From contig JANXNT010001289.1 in assembly GCA_025353985.1 (NCBI GenBank), forward strand, positions 1-5,070: a stretch of DNA of 5,070 bases. Reading direction: 5' to 3'. The DNA is from Limnoglobus sp. Lineage in GTDB: Bacteria; Planctomycetota; Planctomycetia; Gemmatales; Gemmataceae. Below are positions 5,037-5,070 of the stretch, one piece after another (the stretch's first letter is position 1; every line of letters starts with the position of its first letter). Position numbers and translations under genes: made by a program. Under the pieces are notes generated by a model, which was not told the DNA's origin, did not search any database, and saw only the letters and a list, made by a program, of their open reading frames with translations.

Positions 5037-5070
5037 CCGTTCACGGGTTCACCGAAAGCAGCCATTGTTA
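5037..5070 (+). other. Window end, no gene seen
   Basis: After the possible small ORF these 34 bases hold no start with a ribosome site. They contain a weak four-base-pair inverted repeat (AACC...GGTT around 5035-5049) without a T-run, so no terminator for the protease gene can be called inside the window. Confidence 0.4.

Noticed and set aside
4610..5065. Minus-strand 151-codon frame across the protease end and the window end.
   Set aside because: Most of it is antisense to the protease C-terminus and it shows no domain. The part beyond 4918 is ambiguous and is discussed as a possible repeat.

Overview
The window holds a stretch of bacterial chromosome with moderately high GC. It is most likely from a planctomycete of the Gemmata type. 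That placement is an inference from gene content: tandem Uma2-family genes, a solitary 'addiction module' antitoxin-like gene, a secreted trypsin-like protease with a proline-rich linker and C-terminal membrane anchor, and a Gemmata-style lipoprotein. No 16S or other phylogenetic marker is present. I see no tRNA, rRNA, CRISPR array, insertion sequence or phage gene.

Layout. Bases 1-771 carry two tandem, diverged copies of a Uma2 (DUF820, PD-(D/E)XK fold) gene. The first is cut by the window edge, and its stop overlaps the start of the second as ATGA. Just after the second copy, bases 768-794 look like the remnant of a third copy's start, damaged by an eight-codon deletion and a Tyr-to-stop change. 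On the minus strand, 2131-1916 (a 71-residue protein with a near-perfect Shine-Dalgarno) and 1829-801 (a 342-residue lipoprotein) form a likely two-gene unit that converges on the Uma2 genes. On the plus strand, 2278-2499 encodes a 73-residue antitoxin-like protein with no toxin beside it. It is followed by 2600-4918, a 772-residue secreted, membrane-anchored trypsin-like serine protease. A possible 44-codon ORF (4902-5036) overlaps the end of the protease gene.

How the parts relate. The 146-base gap at 2132-2277 is a divergent control region for the lipoprotein unit and the antitoxin-like gene. The lipoprotein and the protease are both predicted to act outside the cytoplasmic membrane, so an envelope role for this pair is possible, but nothing in the sequence proves they work together. 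The Uma2 genes and the antitoxin-like gene are accessory types often found in multiple copies in planctomycetes and cyanobacteria. I found no clear new defence or mobile system. The points most worth checking are the decaying Uma2 array, the protease architecture, the antitoxin without a toxin, and the small genes that simple ORF calling would miss or misplace.
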